A DNA stretch of 64,000 bases. It comes from SVTX01 sp045538195. Its GTDB lineage: Bacteria; Bacillota; Clostridia; Oscillospirales; CAG-272. Shown here piece by piece: positions 61,103 to 64,000 of the stretch. The stretch lies in the NCBI GenBank assembly GCA_045538195.1, contig JAZSRA010000013.1, forward strand, positions 1 through 64,000. The letters are read 5' to 3'. A program made the translations under genes and the position numbers. The stretch's first letter is position 1; the number at the start of each line of letters is the position of its first letter. The notes beneath the pieces were generated by a model that ran no database searches, had not been told where the DNA came from, and was given only the letters and a program-made list of their open reading frames with translations.

Positions 61103-61131
61103 TTGACGGAACAGAATATTTGTGATATAAT
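61103..61131 (+). promoter_or_regulatory. sigma-A promoter of asnA
   Basis: TTGACG, 17-base spacer, TATAAT. The leader of about 120 bases holds a TTGCC/GGCAA stem just before the ribosome site. Confidence 0.85.
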
Positions 61132-61260
61132 AAAGGTCTCTAATGTGTTGTCACTACCTTTCGGCAACAGCAAGCCGCATTTGTCATTGTGATAAATAAC
61201 TCATATTTTTATCAAACTAAATTGCCGATCTTAAATTTTGGCAAAATCGGAGCATAAATT

Positions 61261-62268
61261 ATGAAAAAAAGCTACATTCCCGAGGGATATAAGCCCGCGC
61301 TTGACGCATACGACACTCAGCGCGCCATAGCCTTCATCAAAAACACCTTTCAGGAGGAATTTTCCTCCAGTCTGAACCTCAAAAGAGTTTCCGCGCCCCT
61401 GTTCGTTACCGAGGCGTCTGGTCTTAACGATAACCTCAGCGGAGTTGAGCGCCCCGTTTCCTTTGACGTGCCTGCCATAGGCGCTGACGCGCAGGTAGTC
61501 CACTCGCTGGCTAAGTGGAAAAGACTTGCTCTGAAACGCTACGGCTTTTCTGTGGGTAACGGTCTTTACACCGACATGAACGCAATACGTCGCGACGAGG
61601 AGCTTGACAATATCCACTCCATATACGTTGACCAGTGGGACTGGGAAAAGATAATCACCAAGGAAAACAGAAATCTCGATTACCTCAAATTGATCGTGCG
61701 CGCCATTGTCCGCGCTATCTGTAACACCTGTGACCGTCTCCACGTTCGCTATCCCCAGCTCCGCACCGAGCTTTGCCCCGAGGTGTCCTTTATCACCACG
61801 CAAGAGCTTGAGGATTTGTATCCCGATTTGACGGCAAACGAGCGCGAGCATGCCTATCTGCGCGAGCATAAGACCGCGTTTATTATGCAGATCGGCGGCA
61901 AGCTGAAGTCGGGCAAGCCTCACGACGGACGCGCGCCCGACTATGACGACTGGCAGCTTAACGGCGACATCTTTTTCTGGGACGACGTGCTTGGACGCTC
62001 GCTTGAAATATCCTCAATGGGAATACGTGTTGACAGCGAGGCTCTTGACCGTCAGCTCGCTCTTTCGGGCTGCGACGACCGCAGATCTCTCCCCTTCCAT
62101 CAGATGCTGCTTCGCGACGAGCTTCCGCTGACTATCGGCGGCGGTATCGGTCAATCGAGACTTTGTATGCTCATGATGGGATGCGCCCACATCGGCGAGG
62201 TTCAGTCAAGCATCTGGGACGAAGAAACTGTACGCGTATGCGAAGAACACAACGTTCCGCTGCTTTAA
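61261..62268 (+). CDS. asnA: aspartate-ammonia ligase (ammonia-dependent asparagine synthetase)
   Basis: Makes asparagine from aspartate, ATP and ammonia. 335 residues, class II synthetase-like fold: SYIPEGYKPALDAYDTQRAI at the start, LNLKRVSAPLFVTEASGLND, DVPAIGADAQVVHSLAKWKR, GLYTDMNAIRRDEELDNIHS and YVDQWDWEKII, with GGGIGQSRLCMLMMG near the C-terminus. GGAG lies eight bases before the ATG. Single gene with its own promoter and terminator. Confidence 0.97.
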   Translation: MKKSYIPEGYKPALDAYDTQRAIAFIKNTFQEEFSSSLNLKRVSAPLFVTEASGLNDNLSGVERPVSFDVPAIGADAQVVHSLAKWKRLALKRYGFSVGNGLYTDMNAIRRDEELDNIHSIYVDQWDWEKIITKENRNLDYLKLIVRAIVRAICNTCDRLHVRYPQLRTELCPEVSFITTQELEDLYPDLTANEREHAYLREHKTAFIMQIGGKLKSGKPHDGRAPDYDDWQLNGDIFFWDDVLGRSLEISSMGIRVDSEALDRQLALSGCDDRRSLPFHQMLLRDELPLTIGGGIGQSRLCMLMMGCAHIGEVQSSIWDEETVRVCEEHNVPLL

Positions 62269-62283
62269 TTTTCGGATAAACAA

Positions 62284-62320
62284 AAAAAGGAGAACACCTT
62301 GCAAAGGTAGTTCTCCTTTT
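62284..62320 (+). terminator. Rho-independent terminator of asnA
   Basis: AAAAGGAGAAC and GTTCTCCTTTT form an 11-bp stem, followed by CTGTTT. The A-run on the left lets it act also on the convergent gene. Confidence 0.88.
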
Positions 62321-62356
62321 CTGTTTCAAGCCTTGAAAAAGCCCAAAAGGTATGTA

Positions 62357-63085
62357 TTAATCGTCTGACTGCGCCGCTATCATTTCAAAGGACGTTTCCG
62401 CGGCTTCTCTTGAAATATCACATTCAAGCAGATAAAAAGGAACACGCTTGGATATGGCATCCATAAGCTCAAGCGTTTTTAAGAATGCCTCGCCGTTTTC
62501 GGGAATATAGGCTTGAAGCACAAGCTCCTTCAAATATTCGGCCGGCTCTATTCTTTTTATACTGTTCTTATTTCCTCGCTTTAAAAGAATGATACCGCCA
62601 AGCGGAGCGTTCGTATTGGTATACCAGCCCTCCTTACCCGACCAAGGACAGGAATATACGGTGGTGTCGCCATCCTTGATCCCCAAAATAGGCTTGTCTC
62701 CGTTTATAACTGTCACATCATCTCCGAAATATTTCATCAAAAGCGCTACGTGAGTGGACTTGCCAGTACCCGACGGCGCGGTAAACACGTAGCCTTTGCC
62801 AAAAGCCTTTATCGCGGCGCCGTGGAAAACAAATCGGTCAAAATAAGGCAGTTGCTCTGATATCTGTCTGTAAAGATATACTCTTTCATAATATTCGGGT
62901 GAGCCGCCCCCCTCGTGTCTGGCGGTCTCTCGCTCAACGTCTGCGGCAGTTGCCTTTACCAAGATATCAAAGCTTTCATTATCGGTAAGGAACTCCCGAC
63001 AAAAATCAAGCGTCTGCTTATGCCGCCCTACAAGTCTGACCGTAAGAGAGGCAATATCAATATTAAAATCTATCACTTCGCTCAT
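62357..63085 (-). CDS. HprK-like P-loop kinase domain protein
   Basis: 242 residues resembling the C-terminal kinase core of HPr kinase/phosphorylase: FVFHGAAIKAFGKGYVFTAPSGTGKSTHVALL (Walker A near residue 115), VINGDKPILGI and SCPWSGKEGWYTN. It lacks the HPr kinase N-terminal domain. Proteins of this type cluster with PqqD-like and S24 peptidase genes; here those lie 8 kb away (54264-54987), and another gene of the set may lie beyond the window. ATG 63085 with AGGAG upstream. Confidence 0.85.
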   Translation of the reverse strand: MSEVIDFNIDIASLTVRLVGRHKQTLDFCREFLTDNESFDILVKATAADVERETARHEGGGSPEYYERVYLYRQISEQLPYFDRFVFHGAAIKAFGKGYVFTAPSGTGKSTHVALLMKYFGDDVTVINGDKPILGIKDGDTTVYSCPWSGKEGWYTNTNAPLGGIILLKRGNKNSIKRIEPAEYLKELVLQAYIPENGEAFLKTLELMDAISKRVPFYLLECDISREAAETSFEMIAAQSDD

Positions 63086-63291
63086 TACGCACTCCTTGAA
63101 AAATGACTTCAATAGTAATCAGAGAACCGCCACAAACGGCGCGCACAGTAAGCGGTAAATTGAAATTCAATTTACGCTTTTCCAAATATTCCTCACGATC
63201 TCAACAACCGCGTTCCGCAAGCGGGAACGGAATATTTCCAAAACGAAGCGCATGCCGAGATCGGCGGCTCTTTATTTTCTGTAAATAAACA
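63086..63291. repeat. hairpin-rich spacer
   Basis: 206 bases without a gene. GTAAATTGAA ATTCAATTTAC (about 63154-63174) and GTTCCGC AA GCGGGAAC (about 63211-63227) are clear palindromes. Confidence 0.55.
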
Positions 63292-64000
63292 TCAAAACGG
63301 CAGGAATCCCATGTCCCACCCATCGTCATCTTCCTCGGTAGTCTCCTCGGTAGTTTCCTCGGTAGTTTCCTCGGTAGTTTCCTCGGTAGTTTCCTCGGTA
63401 GTTTCCTCGGTAGTCTCCTCGGTAGTTTCTTCGGTAGTCTCCTCGGTAGTCTCCTTGGTAGTCTCCTCGGTAGTTTCCTTGGTAGTTTCCTCGGTAGTTT
63501 CCTCGGTAGTTTCCTCGGTAGTCTCCTCGTCGGGTTTCTCCGTAGTTTCCTCGTCGGGTTTCTCCGTAGTTACCTCGTCGGGTTTCTCCGTAGTTACCTC
63601 GTCAGGGTTCTCCGTAGTCTCCTCGTCGGATTTTTCAGTGGTTTCCTCGTCGGATTTGTCAGTGGTTACCTCGTCGGGCTTCTCCGTAGTTTCTTCGTCG
63701 GATTTGTCAGTGGTTACCTCGTCGGGCTTCTCCGTAGTTTCTTCGTCGGATTTGTCAGTGGTTACCTCGTCGGGCTTCTCCGTAGTTTCTTCGGTGGATT
63801 TCTCCGTAGTTTCTCGATCAGTGGTCTCGGTAGTTTTCCCTTCGGTATCACTAACAGAACTATCCTCCGTGCCGTTTTCTGCACTGTCGTCGGTTTCCTT
63901 GTCAACCTCGCCTGAGCTGTCGGTTGTTTCGCCATCGTTTCCGTATGTGCAAGCAGATAGCAAAGTAATCGAAACACACGCCACCAGGATCAACACAAAA
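63292..64000 (-). CDS. Thr/Glu-rich repeat lipoprotein, N-terminus beyond window
   Basis: At least 234 residues. The visible start lies in a signal sequence with lipobox LLSAC near residue 15; the frame is open to the window edge, so the true start is probably outside. A Ser/Asp/Glu-rich stretch is followed by repeats of TTEKPDEV and TTDKSDEE (about residues 60-165), degenerating into a run of TTEE units (~165-222), and then EEDDDGWDMGFLPF. Extremely acidic and unstructured; likely a surface spacer. The repeats are near-identical at DNA level, so length may vary between strains. Function unknown. Confidence 0.75.
   Translation of the reverse strand, partial: FVLILVACVSITLLSACTYGNDGETTDSSGEVDKETDDSAENGTEDSSVSDTEGKTTETTDRETTEKSTEETTEKPDEVTTDKSDEETTEKPDEVTTDKSDEETTEKPDEVTTDKSDEETTEKSDEETTENPDEVTTEKPDEVTTEKPDEETTEKPDEETTEETTEETTEETTKETTEETTKETTEETTEETTEETTEETTEETTEETTEETTEETTEETTEEDDDGWDMGFLPF

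Noticed and set aside
61132..61260. T-box leader before asnA
   Set aside because: No AGGGTGGNACCGCG T-box sequence or antiterminator is present. The leader has only a small stem.

Overview
The window looks like chromosome of a gut-type, spore-forming Clostridia (Oscillospirales/Ruminococcaceae-like), judged from consensus sigma-A promoters, strong AGGAGG ribosome sites, clostridial versions of the purine enzymes, an alpha/beta small acid-soluble spore protein gene, class III fructose-bisphosphatase and serine-recombinase mobile DNA. Species assignment is inference only. No rRNA, tRNA or CRISPR array was seen.

1-19.4 kb (minus strand): nucleotide biosynthesis. A ZTP (pfl) riboswitch with an overlapping terminator leads purE-purF-purM-purN-IMP cyclohydrolase, followed by AICAR transformylase, purD, purL and fhs, then a relic of a mobile-element polypeptide, pyrC and the first two thirds of carB. 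The usual bifunctional PurH is replaced by a stand-alone AICAR transformylase plus an archaeal-type (PurO-like) cyclohydrolase. The PurF homologue has lost the N-terminal glutaminase cysteine. The spacers carry a family of covarying palindromes and a mirror-image array of small hairpins separated by TCGATAT.

19.4-29.4 kb: a capsule/exopolysaccharide control operon (CpsC-CpsD-surface protein-LCP-CpsB phosphatase-VanZ-like) behind a consensus promoter, then RNase HI, a stand-alone E2-acyltransferase-like protein, a GH39-like protein and an M29 aminopeptidase.

29.4-about 46.1 kb: an integrative mobilizable element without type IV secretion genes. It has a large serine recombinase, a MOB relaxase with a second gene overprinted inside it (a MobB-like tail-anchored protein), MobC, a P-loop ATPase/primase-helicase-like protein, and, divergently transcribed, a 1023-residue protein with the catalytic signature of the double-psi beta-barrel RNA polymerases (eukaryotic RdRP/YonO-like) translationally coupled to an unknown partner. 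An AT-rich cargo follows: a structured RNA leader, a short leader-peptide ORF, a secreted DNRLRE-ricin-papain-like protein, and a small membrane protein that may be its immunity protein. A ParE/Phd toxin-antitoxin pair, TnpV and a SASP close the element.

46.2-64 kb: an ApbE-NusG domain II-Gx transporter operon resembling part of a flavin-based extracellular electron transfer locus, class III FBPase, a GT8-PlsC-CrtO-like envelope lipid operon, a PqqD-S24 peptidase-XRE operon, oligoendopeptidase F, two tandemly duplicated ABC-2 transporters, ammonia-dependent asparagine synthetase, an HprK-like kinase and a Thr/Glu-rich repeat lipoprotein cut by the window edge.

The strongest candidate for a little-described system is the element-borne RdRP-like polymerase with its coupled partner and the divergent ATPase. 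The overprinted mobilization gene and the toxin-like cargo come next.
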